Below are positions 22,791 to 35,165 of a stretch of DNA of 64,000 nt, piece after piece. Every line of letters starts with the position of its first letter. Position 1 is the first letter of the stretch. The translations under genes and the position numbers were made by a program. The DNA is from Pampus argenteus (taxonomy: Eukaryota > Chordata > Actinopteri > Scombriformes > Stromateidae): contig CM072880.1 in the NCBI GenBank assembly GCA_036937835.1, forward strand, positions 2,791,501 through 2,855,500, in the 5' to 3' direction. The notes beneath the pieces were generated by a model. It was not told where the DNA came from. It saw nothing but the letters and a program-made list of their open reading frames with translations, and ran no database searches.

Positions 22791-23488
22791 ACGGAGGCTA
22801 AAACTGAACTGGCTAAAACTTATAAGCAAGTTTAATTAGCTGAACAAAGTTTTAGCTTTGTTACCTTTTTCAAAATGTACATTAGCAGTTTAACCAAAGT
22901 CCCAGTTTAATTGGCATCCTTCAGTGCACACTAATTTATTTCTTTATGCACTTACTATTCCATACAGTGTTTACTTTACAGCAATATAATATAGCCTGAC
23001 TAATATATATGAGGCTGAAGCAACATTTATGAGTTTCTAATCAATTTAATAGCTTCTGCCAAGTAAAACATTAGATTATTAATTGTAACATTTTAATTTA
23101 CATGATTTCTTGTCTGTGTAATCCTTGACCTCTATTAGAAATCTTACCTGTTGTCCCATTCAAAGTCCATGTCACCATCTTTATAGTAGTTTATGTGGTA
23201 GAAAGAAATCGACATCCTTTACATCCATTAGGGAACAAAGAATCATCTCACATTTATCACTTAATATGTCGAAGAGACAAGAAAAAAAAAAAGTCATTTT
23301 GTCAACCAGGGGATCTAGTTCACCTTCTGAAAAGGAACAATTTGCTTTCATTTTGTGCTATCAAGCATTTTGTTAAAAACCAAGTCATGTCTGGAAAGTT
23401 AAAATAGCTGCCGAAATGATCAATGTCTCACAAAAAAAGAAGAAAAAAAATTACTCTTCAGTGGTTTTTTTTCTGTAAAATGACAGAA

Positions 23489-23805
23489 GACTCTTCTATC
23501 CTGTCGTGCTCTAGTTCGGCTCTGACTCTTCTATCCTGTCGCGCTCTAGTTCAGCTCTGACTCTTCTATCCTGTCGTGCTCTAGTTCGGCTTCAGCTCTG
23601 ACTCTTCTATCCTGTCGTGCTCTAGTTCAGCTCTGACTCTTCTATCCTGTCGCGCTCTAGTTCAGCTCTGACTCTTCTATCCTGTCGCGCTCTAGTTCAG
23701 CTCTGACTCTTCTATCCTGTCGCGCTCTAGTTCAGCTCTGACTCTTCTATCCTGTCGTGCTCTAGTTCGGCTCTGACTCTTCTATCCTGTCGTGCTCTAG
23801 TTCAG
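23489..23805. repeat. 35-bp minisatellite, nine copies
   Basis: Nine head-to-tail copies of a 35-bp unit (gactcttctatcctgtcgyg followed by ctctagttcrgctct). Copies start at 23489, 23524, 23559, 23600, 23635, 23670, 23705, 23740 and 23775. The third has a 6-base insertion and the last is 31 bases. Only two positions vary: base 19 (T or C, next to CpG) and base 31 (A or G). Copies are otherwise identical, so the array is young or homogenised. Confidence 0.97.
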
Positions 23806-24816
23806 TGTCGGTTGCTTCAGAAATGCTGACGAAGGTCTTAAGAGAGACGAAGGGAGGATGATGAATATTTCAGACCCTCCACTCGTACCTCCTGCTATCA
23901 TCACTCCTTTCTCTTCATAACAACCTTCCATCTTATTCTTTTTCTTCGTTCTCTTGCTCATTATCTCCTTTTTTTCCCTTCTTCAGAAATGTTGTGCCTT
24001 TTTGGACACAGAGTTCTCTCTCTTAATACGGTTGCCAAGTTGTAACAGTCCGCAAAACAACAACTTTTAGAGGACTCCACCACAAAAAAAACCACCACAC
24101 CAGAACCCTAAAATCCTAAACGGCTGTGTAAACAAGATCAGGTTTTAGAAATGAAAGATAGATATCTTCCTCCATATAATAGTGAAGTACTCTTTGCTGT
24201 TTTTGTTACCTGAATCGAAGAACTGTTGTTCATTTGTTGGGAGATTCTTGATAAACGTGGACCAATTTTACACAATTCAGCCTTTTAAAGATTGTTGAAT
24301 CACTTTTTTGTGGCTCTGGAGGAGTCTTTTCAAGTTTAAGAAAATAGCTCTTATTGTGTCATCATGGTAACCTTAGTTTGAGCTTGGAAATTTTTAACTG
24401 AATAGACACAGGAATTGTACCAATCTGACAACAGCGCTACTGAGTTGGATTATAGAAAATTGTAAGATCCAAGGTTAGACTCTGACCCATACTTAAAACT
24501 AAAAGCCACAATATCTCAGCCTCTGCTGCATCAGTTTTGACTTTGGTTGCATGATTAGCCTTCTTTACTATGTGTAATCAAGGAAACTATTCAAACTGAA
24601 AGCACTGAAATTTGACCCGTGACGGATGCTGTGATCTGCACACTACACTGCAGTCTCTCCTCGGCAGACTGATAATGACATGAAATCAACATAATTTCCT
24701 GAGCTGATGCAGTGCGGGTCTGTTGTACACAGCACGCTCTTATCAGATGCATAGACGTGCAATTTATGTAGAAGATAAATCTTATGGAGAATAAAGCTTT
24801 TTTTTTTCATGTCATT

Positions 24817-24843
24817 CAGTCATGGATTTTTCATCCATGACTG
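24817..24843. repeat. Perfect hairpin, 11-bp arms, 5-base loop
   Basis: CAGTCATGGAT (24817-24827) and ATCCATGACTG (24833-24843) flank TTTTC. No T-run follows at once, and the stem is too short for a typical microRNA precursor. Confidence 0.85.
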
Positions 24844-27800
24844 CAAAAACTAATCTTGAGACAATTAGTTACTTGTTAGGTAATTAAGCATACATGACAC
24901 TTATAGAACAGGTTTTTAGTGAGAAATGAACTCAAATGTGAATTAATTAAAAAGTGCTGTAAAGTTTCCAGACGACTGCTAAATTGCGCCATTGTACAGA
25001 AAATGAATGCTGAGATAAGTGTATACGGAGAGAAGTATGCATGGATTAAACAGTCACTCCCTGAATAAAGATTTGTTCCTTATAGAGCCACAATCTATCA
25101 AAGCTCTGCCCATATGTTTCCGAGATAAAGCAGGGGTAATATCTCACAGGCCGTATGAGGATATGTGTTGGGGAAATAGCTCCCAAGGTTGTATCTTTTG
25201 TCAAAAGTAGCAGAATGGATTATCTAAGAAAATACTCGTCCTATTGCAGGCGCTGATGGTTCCTGTGATGTTTTACTGCCTTTTTCACCCCTAACACCCT
25301 CATATCTCCTGGAAGAGCAACCATGCATCATACAGTAGAGTTTGTTTACAAAGCACGTTTGCATACCAAACAGCTTTAATTGCATTTTGCATATCAGGTC
25401 AAGGATGGATTTGTGCGTTTGTGTATCTCTCTGCCTGAGAGCTAAGGTGTGTGTTGGGTACCTTTTCTTTATTTTTTTTTATTTTTCAGTGGGTTGTGTT
25501 AGCTAAGACCTCAGGGCCTGCAGAGCCAGGCGGTGCTACTTTTCATACTGTTTGAGGTCAGAGGCTTCTAAGAAGGTTTGAAGCTTTCACATAGAGTACG
25601 ATTTAATGGAGGAGGGCTTTGCATATTATAAATGTTCATGACTCTGGAGTATGTGAAGGTGAATTGAAAATAAAAGATCAAAGAGACTAAAAATCCTTTC
25701 AAATTCAAGCTTGCAATCATTAAAGTTGTTTTACTCAAAAGTTTGCAAAGTTGCAGAGGTTTGTTTGCTGTTGAAAAGTACTTTGTGAAACTTTTTCAAC
25801 TTTAAGATGCATCAGTGTGACTTATCAGTGTCATGATGGGAGAACTTCATACCTGTAAATACTGGCTTTGAAAACAAGTCAATTTAGAGAATAGTATTTC
25901 ATCATTTTATAATTTAAATTTTTTAAGTAATTACATGCTTCGCTGCTGTCAGGTAAAAAAAGGTGAAATAAAGCTGAAAATGTGATGATTAAAATGTGTC
26001 CCTCTAACACTTCACCTCTGTAACAATGCATCATTTCCAAAGAAGGAAAAAAATCATGGTTCAAAACTGCATCATCAGTCAGACAGATGACCTACATAGC
26101 CTTGAAAAGTTATGCAAGGAAGGAGAGGGGACAGGCTGCTGACTTCCTTCACTAGTATGAGACAGAGTACTAATATAAGACAGAGTCACGTGCTGCTTAA
26201 TGGACATTCAATGAGCTTCAAATTCTGTCTGAAAAATGTAATTCAATCAGTATTATCCGAGCGCTGTGTATCATATTAAAACCAGTTCGAGGTCAGTAAG
26301 CAGTACGGTACTTTCATGAATGGTTCTCATGAAAACTCTTGATAAGAGCGAAGGAACAGACGTGTCTTTATCTCGAGTTCAAACCGACCAAAGCCGTTTG
26401 TTTGAGTCACTGTTTGCATTGTTATATGTGATCACACCGCCTCAAAAAATTAGTTTTATGATTAGTCTGAACTCGCCTTTAGTCAGACAGTAAAAAAAAA
26501 AAAAAAAAAGTTCATGTTCAGAGGTTTATGTTTCATCTCTCACTGGTTTGATCCCATAAACACTGCCGGCCTGTTTTGATCGAGCACGAAGCTCAAAGCA
26601 TGATGGGGGTTGAATACAGGTCGCTGCGGTGGTGAAGTGCTTCTAAATATTTCATGTGGTTTTCACCTGTGTTTTTTCCCTAAAGACGTTTAATAGGAAA
26701 ACAAAACAAAGGGAGAGTAAATCTCACAACATGGATTTATTCCACATGGGATGAGGAGCAGGTTGAATGAGGATGGATCTGTGTAACTACTGAGTAGACA
26801 AAAACATCCTCATATCTACCACCGTTGAAAACTTTAATTTATATACATTACATTTTCCTTTAATGCTCAACATTAGTGTGTTTAGGTATTCAAGAAGCAG
26901 TTTGGAAAGTGCTATAGTACTAAATATTACTCCCTTTACTGAAGCATTAAACATTTAGTCTATTAAAAAATCATTATTTTCCTCATAAATAAGTGAATTT
27001 ACGCATTAAGATGCTCCAAAAAATCTAATCAGATCCTCTGCTGAGTACCTGTGGTTAAAATACAAATAATATTCTTGCATGAGTTTGATGAGAACTGCAA
27101 ATATATGATTTTCACAGCTCTTCACTAATAGCAGTGTGATGATACCTTCGGTTCTTCCTTAATAAACAAAACTCCAGAGATATTACAAACATTAACAATT
27201 CATTTAGGTGCTCTGGTACTCCCTGCAGTTCTGAAAGCCACAAAATCACAACAGTCTAAATGATTAAGTGAGAAGTAAGCCTCATATTCTGCACACGTGG
27301 ACACATTAATGTATTAAAACACGACTCCCAATGCTCAACGCTTTACTGCTCTCATTTCAAATGAGGTGTGTGTTTTTAACTTGATAACATTCATGTAAGC
27401 CAGCGTCGTGTCTGCACAGTGTGAGGAAGTCGAGGTCTGCTCAGTGTTCATGGGCTTAATGTGATGAGATGTTTCCACAAGTGTGCACATGGCAGCTCTT
27501 ACCCACCGTCTTTCAAATTCCTTAAAAGCTACACGAGGTAAAATGTTAATGTGACACTCTAAATAAATAATGTTCGCGGTAAATCATGCAAAAAGTAATT
27601 CACACAGTAGGTAATCTGTGACGTCACTCTGCGGTTTCTGAAGCCTGGGGTTTGGCCAAGGAATTATTAATTTGAGGGAATGAATTACTAATTTGTGTGC
27701 ATGAATGATCAAAAATTTTTACCTTCAATACCTGCTGGGCTTCGTCCTCCTCTGGCCCACAGGTGGTAACAAATGTGAAATATGAACAGTGTCCCGACAG

Positions 27801-28795
27801 AGCAAATCAGAGCTCCATCCATGAAGCAACACCGGCCTGACTGATGACATGTTGTGTGATTCATTGGCACTGTTAATTAATGATTGCACATTTATCATTG
27901 AAAAATTAAAAAATTAAAAAATGACTCATATAGCAAGACTTGAATAATAGCACAGTTGGAAAAAATAATAAAATAAAAAATATATATATTTAAAGTTTTG
28001 CTCATCAGCTCATTTATCTGCAGTGAGGATAGTGCGGATGCCGTCGTCTCTCTGGTTCATCACTGACAGGCTTGTTTGGGATGCAAGGTATAGTCATTTG
28101 TCTTTGAAATAACTGGAAATTAAGAAGATAATGAGGTCTTTGGGGAGACACCGATGAGTGTCTCTGACATTCAGCTGAATGAGGGACAGAATATATAATC
28201 CACTTTGATTTGCCTTCATAAAAGACAAAAAGCTTTCTCAAACTGATACACGAAAGAGAAGCAAAGAAAAGTTATTACTTATAATATGTATTTTTATTTC
28301 TATCGGGTTGAAATTTGAGCTCAGAAAACGGCAGCCAAATTATAAACATTCGAGATTTTACTGATTAAAAAAGCTAATAACTGTTAAAAGGGACAAATAT
28401 CAGCATAAACTCCAGGAGTAAACGGGGGAATAAAACCATGAAGAAGTCCTTCGGGTAACAGATTTCCCCCCTAAGTGATGTTTGCACTGCTGTGATGTTA
28501 TTTGCAGAGTTGAGAAGTGTAGCGGGGACATGCAGAGTGATCCTATGAAACACCTGCTGGGAGAAACAACAACAACAACATGCCAAAGGTAATGTAAAGG
28601 ACCCATGTCCATTAATGTTTGCAACTCATGATGATGTATATTCATGTGGCACACATATGGGGGTCTCATGATTATCCTGTATTATTCTTGATCCAGAGAT
28701 AAAAAAGACAGCCTGAAAGACGTCTCGGGGGACGTGCTTCTGCCGCTGCTGTCCGTGTTTCCTGTGGCGTTTTGCATGTTTAACTGAGGCTAAGA

Positions 28796-28800
<5 letters not shown>

Positions 28801-28854
<54 letters not shown>

Positions 28855-28858
28855 ACAC
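28801..28858. repeat. (CA)n microsatellite
   Basis: About 24 AC units, an AG interruption at 28850, then four more AC units. Confidence 0.97.
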
Positions 28859-29079
28859 GCAGACACATGCTCTCAATCTTTGAACTAAATAGCTTCTTAC
28901 TGCTTCTAAAATGAGCAGGAACCTCAAGAGATGAAAGCGCTGCATATACAGAGATTAAGAAGGGACATCAAACAGGTAGAAATAGGATGTTGAATGTTCT
29001 TGAGCTTTGAGAAATTGTTTACAAAACTGATTTGAGGAGTTCTGTAGGCTTTATATTCTTCTGGTGGAGGCGTCGGGCA

Positions 29080-29080
<1 letters not shown>

Positions 29081-29110
<30 letters not shown>
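29081..29110. repeat. (CA)n microsatellite
   Basis: Fifteen uninterrupted CA units. Confidence 0.97.
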
Positions 29111-29112
<2 letters not shown>

Positions 29113-31469
29113 ATGCTCTCACGTCAACTTCAAGCTTATATCTTAGGATATAAAAAAAAAAATAATTTGCAATCAAAGACAAAAACATGTACAAAAGCAA
29201 AGAGACGCGGACAAAGAATTATTCGTTTTCTCGTGTGGGAAAGATTTCCCTGCGGAGAACTGGGCACGATCATTTTCATTTTCATGTGTGTTGTGTGAGG
29301 AACACAATTGGTTCTCCAGACTCCAATCCCAAGGCTCTGGGGAAATGTCTCCGACCCACATGTGTGGATGACATATTGAAATCATATGGCAGCGTTGAGT
29401 CTTGTCCCAGTTACTCACAAGCTAATATGTGGAGCCTGCAAGGCGGATGCCTCATAGCACAGTCATGTCCCAGCTGACTAGGCAAATCTCCAAGGGAAGT
29501 TTATTTAATATGATGCTGTAGAGGGAATAAAAAATAAATAAATGAAACACTTTCATTATGATTCCCGCCGTATTCCCTCAGTGATGCCAATGTTTGCAAC
29601 CAAAACAAGAACAAAAACAAAGGAAACAAGCCAACTGATGATGAGAGCAGCCACAATCTGCAGACTGCCTTTGAAAAAGGCAAAAAAAAAAAACATGAAA
29701 TATGCACTTAAATGTGATTGTTTAACTTTTGCTCTTTTAAATGTGGACGGCAACAGTTTGTGAGTGTTAAAGTGGAAATATAAGACCTCTGAGAATAGTA
29801 TTAAAAACAACATGACCTAAGCTCACAGGTGCATTTAGCAGCTCACTGTCTTCATTCAGGGTCCAGTTCATGGTTAACACTACCACTAAAACTGTGCTGC
29901 TGCAGCACTGATAACTTCACACAACACATCAATAATAGTAACACGTACGCATCAGGTTTTCACAAGTGATCAGGAAGCGGTCGGCAAGCTGCATTCATGT
30001 TTAAAGCTGGTGGGAGACGCGGCGTAAAGGAAAATCAATCACACAGACCAATACTTCAATCTTAACTCCAACCACCATTCACAGCTTAAAAGATCACTTG
30101 TTAGAAAAGTCCAACAGGGAGCAGAACAAAGTGTTAGAGAGAGATGAGGAAAAAAGGAGGTCTAGGGGGTCCTCTGGACCACAGGGAGTCTTCACAGAAA
30201 AGCCCTTTAAAGACAGAACCGCCCCAAAGAAACTACCTGGAGCGGTGCATGAAATCACATGTGACAGCTGTTAGGAACAGCACATCGGTGAAACAGGGAC
30301 GACCCTGGACAAGAAACCGAATGAATATTACAGACAACATCAGCTGTCTGTGGACATCAGAGCGAAACCTGTTACAGCATCGACGGGGAAAGGAGACAAA
30401 GTAATTGACCGGAGGAGTCGGTGGAAAGCTGGAGAAAGATTCACATCAGACTCTGGAGACCCGAATCCTGAGATAAGATGAGTTTCCTGTGAAGTTTACT
30501 CGTAGTAATGACATTCAGCGCATCTGCAGAGGAAGCATTTTTTTTAAAAATAATTTTCAATGTAAAATTCAACACCTGCTTTCGAAGTTGTAAAATCTTT
30601 TAAAGAGGAAGTTACCAGAAGAAAAAAAAAAAGCTTCCAGCCAGATGAATGACATGAAACAGCCAGATATACTGTATCATCTGCACATTTCTGTCTTTAA
30701 GTGGATTTCAGATTGTGTGATTGCTGGAGTGATAAACATCTTTCCCTGCTCTGATTATTTCATTAGGAAGCAAAGCTATTTCCTCTGCTGGATGATACCT
30801 CTACAGCAGGATGGAGGCCTCCCACTCAAAATCCTTCACAATCCTACACGTCTGAGAAACACGTCTGTCATTCAGCTCTCGTTCAGGCGGTGCATTCAGC
30901 TCTATTCACATCCCCAAAAAAAGAGATATGAATATGTAAAAACTAGATGCCGTCTAAGTCTGAACAAAATGATTGAGCTACATCTGTGCAGCACTTGGAT
31001 TGAATCTGTTTTGAATGTGCAGCCTTCATCAGTTCATTCAGTGGAGGAAAAAGATGTTCAATAGCACCACCAGAGTGATGGTGGCTCATAGATCTACTTG
31101 AACTCAGTTCGTTGAGGAGTTTACACACTTTCTAAAGCTGAAATAAATCTGCACAAGACACGTTTGTTGTGTTTATCACAAGGAGCACAATCAAAGCGTT
31201 ATAAGCTACATGTGCTTTTTATGATTTTTTGTTATTTTCTATCTTGTTATGATGTTAGATTTCTCTGTTAAACATGGTCAAATTTCCAAAAACTTGAGGT
31301 CAGTGTATGTAAAATGCCTTTAAACGCCAGGAGCTTCAGCCTCCTCGTGATTATGTCAGATTATTCACGTTTGGTCACAGATGACAGCTTATGGAAGACA
31401 GCCAATAGGAAGGGTTCATCGGGAGGGGCAGCTAAAACAGACAGGAGCTAAAATGACCTATTTCAGGCA

Positions 31470-31705
31470 GTAGTCGAACTTCGGGGCTGCATTAGGAGTT
31501 TGCACAGAGTCCTGACCTCGACCCCATCAAACAAATGCCCTACTTCACTATTGCTTTTGTGGCTGAATGGGAGCAAAATCCTGCAGCAATGTTCCAAAAC
31601 CTTGTGGAAAGCCTTCCCAGAGAGGCTGTTATAGCAGCATATTAATGCCAATGGTTTTGTTATGTTCATATTTCCACATACTTTTATCCATGTGCATCAC
31701 CAGAA
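31470..31705 (+). mobile_element. Tc1/mariner-like transposon relic (3' end)
   Basis: Runs such as gcacagagtcctgacctcga, ttgtggctgaatgggagcaa, gtggaaagccttcccagaga and aggctgttatagcagcatat match the 3' part of fish Tc1-like transposases (the PDLNPIEHLW to VAEWEQIP region). A terminal-repeat-like end follows (tccacatacttttatccatg). The region after cccatcaaaca is internally deleted and stops and indels break the frame. The 5' half is missing. It is a dead copy. Confidence 0.75.
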
Positions 31706-32389
31706 AGCCTGTAAAAAAAAAAACCTCCTAAAGTCTGTTTAGAAGCATCGAAAATCCATTAAATCACCCTTAATTATTGTTAAAAAATCCTTTAAATCTA
31801 TTACAGACTGTCAACACATTGGCAACCAAAAACACAAAGAGCATATAAAACACCTCCATCATGTCCATAACCAAAAAGAGTAACAGTAATATGATGCTTT
31901 ATTATGCTTCACAATGATGTACCTGATTTATTATTGAGCAGAAAATGCCCATTTTCTTTTAAAAGGTCACAGAAGTTGCAGACAGATATATTCATGATCT
32001 AATCCATGCTCATGGTTATTTTCCTCCATAATCATCCAATATGTTTACCTTTTTTTTTTTAACGTGTTATTTTTCTCATGTTAATCGTGACATGTCAGTT
32101 ATATTGAGACGCTGCCACTTGGCTGAAAATATGTAGAACTGGTTCATTTATTGCTGCCAACATTCATTAAGTGAGACGGCCTTCCCATCTGTGCTACATG
32201 AATAACATCCACATTTCACAGCTGCTCTTTAGTGGTGACAGCACTGTACTATACTGTATAGTATGGTTGGGTGAATTTGTCCCCAAACAAACAAACAAAC
32301 GAACAAACCAAGGAAAGACTAAAGCTGCATTTCATCCAACAGCAGCATAGACATATTTAGGGCTGTAAATCTGGATGCACGGCGCTGTG

Positions 32390-32930
32390 TGTGTGTGTGT
32401 ATAGAAGCTGGGTGCAATCTGGAAGTGAACATCAACAAAGCTAAAGAGCTTGTGGTGGACTTTGGTATAACTTGTGGAGAGCTACTTATGCTGATAATCA
32501 AGCAGTAGAGACAGCAGTAGTACAGACTACAACTCCGCCCTGATATGAGAGGACAGCTTGACTTCCATCCAGAAGAAGAAAGCTCTCCAAAGACTTATTC
32601 TTTCTGAGGCAGCTTAGGAAATTTGGAGTGTCAAAGTGCTGCAGTGTAATAGAAAGAGTGCACACTTTCTCAATAACTATATGGCAATCCTACGAGGAAA
32701 AAAAAAACAAAAAAAAAACTGCCGGGCAGAGCATACAGCTTGAAAAATAATTGGCTGTGAACGCCCCACTATTTTTGAATTATACCACAACTGCATTGAG
32801 AAAGGTTTTAAAATTTTCAATCATCCCCCTTCAGGTAAAAGACTCTGCAGTGTTAAGACCAGAACATCTCGTTTCCACAATAGTCCTCCTCACCCCGAAG
32901 CAATCCGCATCCTTAATGCTTCACTGCTTC
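32390..32930 (+). mobile_element. Non-LTR retrotransposon (LINE) fragment
   Basis: Translated pieces recall the C-terminal part of a fish non-LTR reverse transcriptase: LEVNINKAKELVVDF near 32416-32462, then FFLRQLRKFGVSK near 32600-32636 and ERVHTFSITIW soon after. A further piece near 32833-32920 reads GKRLCSVKTRTSRFHNS then EAIRILN. Several frameshifts and an A-rich interruption (about 32697-32720) separate them. Which fish LINE clade it belongs to (Rex-like or another) is not certain. Confidence 0.6.
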
Positions 32931-34416
32931 TATAAACTCCTTAAGGACACTTTAAAAGCCATATATGGCCCATATGGTTGCATTAAATATAATACTACAG
33001 TAAATACTGGTTTACAGTATGTTTTTGTGGTCATTGTGTGGAGATATGTTTACTTTATTGATCTCTGAGTAAACTCGACTGTAAATAAATTATTGAATCT
33101 TATACAGTTTCCACCTTTTGTCTATAGTTCAAACAGATTGGTGTTTTTTTTTAATTTGTTTTTTTTTCACTTAAAATGTATATAGTGTGACTTTATGACC
33201 CTTTAAAATAATGTAGAAAAGGAAAACTGATCTCAACATTTCAGTTCTATAATCTGACTACAATAGCGTTGTCATTCAGCATCCGAACATGCATAACCAG
33301 ACCATGTTGTCAGCCTCAAGGTCTTTGCAGTGTTGTGTCTCCTGAAAAGAATTTTAAAAAAAACCACATGTATCTCAACTAAAATGCACTATAATAAAAA
33401 AATAAAACCTACTGTTTACAATTAAAAATAACATTTTGGGACAACACTTGAGTCTTTGTGTATGCAAACACTGGATAAATGTCTGGCTTTAACATGACTG
33501 TCTGTTCCTGGGAACGGCAGACACATCTTTAAGGGACAACAGTGCAAAACATTGTGTTTATACCCTTTTGAGATATATCTGTGACACAAGCCTGTTACCT
33601 CTGAGTGTGTTATACATGGCCCCTTACATTAATCACAGGTCAGTTTAGTCCAGAAGTATTACCATATCTATAAAAAAAAATTGATCCAATAATGAGCAAA
33701 GAAAGAAATACCTTACATGTGCTGAGTTCAAACATAGTGTCATGGTAACGGCTTCAAGCTACCCTCTAAATGTGTTCAAATACCCATGGGCCCTCATTGC
33801 AGCAAGATTGAAAATACAAGCAGTGACTCCTAGCCAGGCACTCAAATAGAAAAAGGCCTATGGTCACACTTTGTGACACGTAGCATCTTAATGGTGCCGT
33901 TATGATGAGAGGTATGGGAAGAGCATAAATCATTTGAGCCTGTGCTCTCATCATCACATGACAGATCACCTGCAGCCAAGAGCAGTACAGTCTGTGAAGT
34001 AAAGTAGAGATCATGCTGTGTATTTTAAAATGAAATGGGACTGAAATGGGTTCTCACTAGAAACATGGTATAAGCTGAGGTAAGAGAATACAACCAACAC
34101 GGGTTTGCATGTTGTCATCACAGACGAATTTACTTCATTAATCAGTTTTAATATTATTTTGAAACATATTTAAGTTTGAATTGTTCGGTTGAACAAGAGG
34201 GACCAAAAATGTGCATCAAATACACTAAAATAAAAGATCTGCAGGAGAAAAATCTGTTTGATTTAAACAGTGAAACCATGCAAATGAGACTGTAGTATTG
34301 TTGAGTGCAGATGGCGAAAAACTAAATTAGTAATACATCATAATACGCTCATAAATAATGAAAACTACAAGCATATTACTCAAACCTGATAAACATTCAC
34401 AACCCCAGACTGCTGT

Positions 34417-34546
34417 TTAGTACAACCGGTTCTCCGTGTCCAGGTTTGCTGGCTGCTTCATGGGGAACATATCAACGTTAGATTCGGTATCTGCCAGCAG
34501 AACATGCTCACTGCACCATGTGATGTCATGTTTGAACCTGGTTGAA
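34417..34546 (-). other. Exon-like stretch on the minus strand, unrecognised
   Basis: On the minus strand a good polypyrimidine acceptor (tgtgtttctatttccctgttag) is followed by 130 bp that stay open for 42 codons to TAA. The last part reads SNVDMFPMKQPANLDTENRLY with mostly G/C third positions. I recognise no protein family and see no partner exons. It abuts LINE debris on its upstream side, so it may belong to a transposon or be chance. Confidence 0.15.
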
Positions 34547-34599
34547 CTAACAGGGAAATAGAAACACAACCGAAGCCCTCCGCATGTTTTTATTCTGTA

Positions 34600-35165
34600 T
34601 CTGAAGACATCTTTGACATAGTAAATCACTCCATGAATCTCCTCAACAATACAATCAATCAGCTGCAGTTCATTCAAACTTCTGCTGCACAAGTGTTGAA
34701 TAAGACCAGACATAGAAGCACACATTACGCCTATTTTAAAGTCTTTACACTGTACCTGTTGGTTTCCATATTGATTTTTTTTTCATTAGTTATAAGGTAC
34801 TACATGGCCTTGCATCAGACTACCTCTGAGAGATGCTTTTTGTTTATGATCTATGAAAGCAAAACAAAAAAAAACCTTTGGTGATGCTGCTGGAACATCC
34901 CTCAGAGGATCTGAGAAGAGCTGGAAATAACTAAAAACTCATCTATTAGTCTTTTACCATTTTAACTATAATCTTATCATTTATTTTGTGTAATATTGCA
35001 TAATTTTATTTTGTATTCTTAATTGTATTGCTTGTATTATCATGCATTATCTTAACTATTTATCTTTTATTGTTGTTTTATTGGATTAACTTACATTTTT
35101 TGCTTGTTTTTGGTGTGTTTTACTCTCTGTTTGAAAGATGCTATATAAATAATGTCTGATTAATT
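34600..35165 (+). mobile_element. L2/Maui-like LINE, truncated 3' end
   Basis: DIVNHS near 34611 resembles the DTVDHS reverse-transcriptase motif. It jumps by internal deletion to LQFIQTSAAQVLNKTRHR, matching the LINE C-terminus (cagttcattcaaacttctgc, aagtctttacactgtacctg, taaggtactacatggccttg, catcagactacctctgagag, tccctcagaggatctgagaa). The tail ends with gatgctatataaataatgtc, typical of L2/Maui 3' ends. It is truncated and not active. Confidence 0.78.

Larger units (their letters stand above)
21790..31460. other. Intergenic sequence downstream of cdh18
   Basis: No gene recognised on either strand; open frames are short and look random. Contents: a possible hAT- or MITE-like segment (22395-22790), the 35-bp minisatellite (23489-23805), a perfect hairpin (24817-24843), an A-run (about 26492-26510) and two (CA)n microsatellites (28801-28858, 29081-29110). 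The rest is AT-rich and unremarkable. Confidence 0.7.

Noticed and set aside
23489..23805. CRISPR-like regular repeats
   Set aside because: Copies are head-to-tail with no unique spacers, and the host is a eukaryote; it is a minisatellite.
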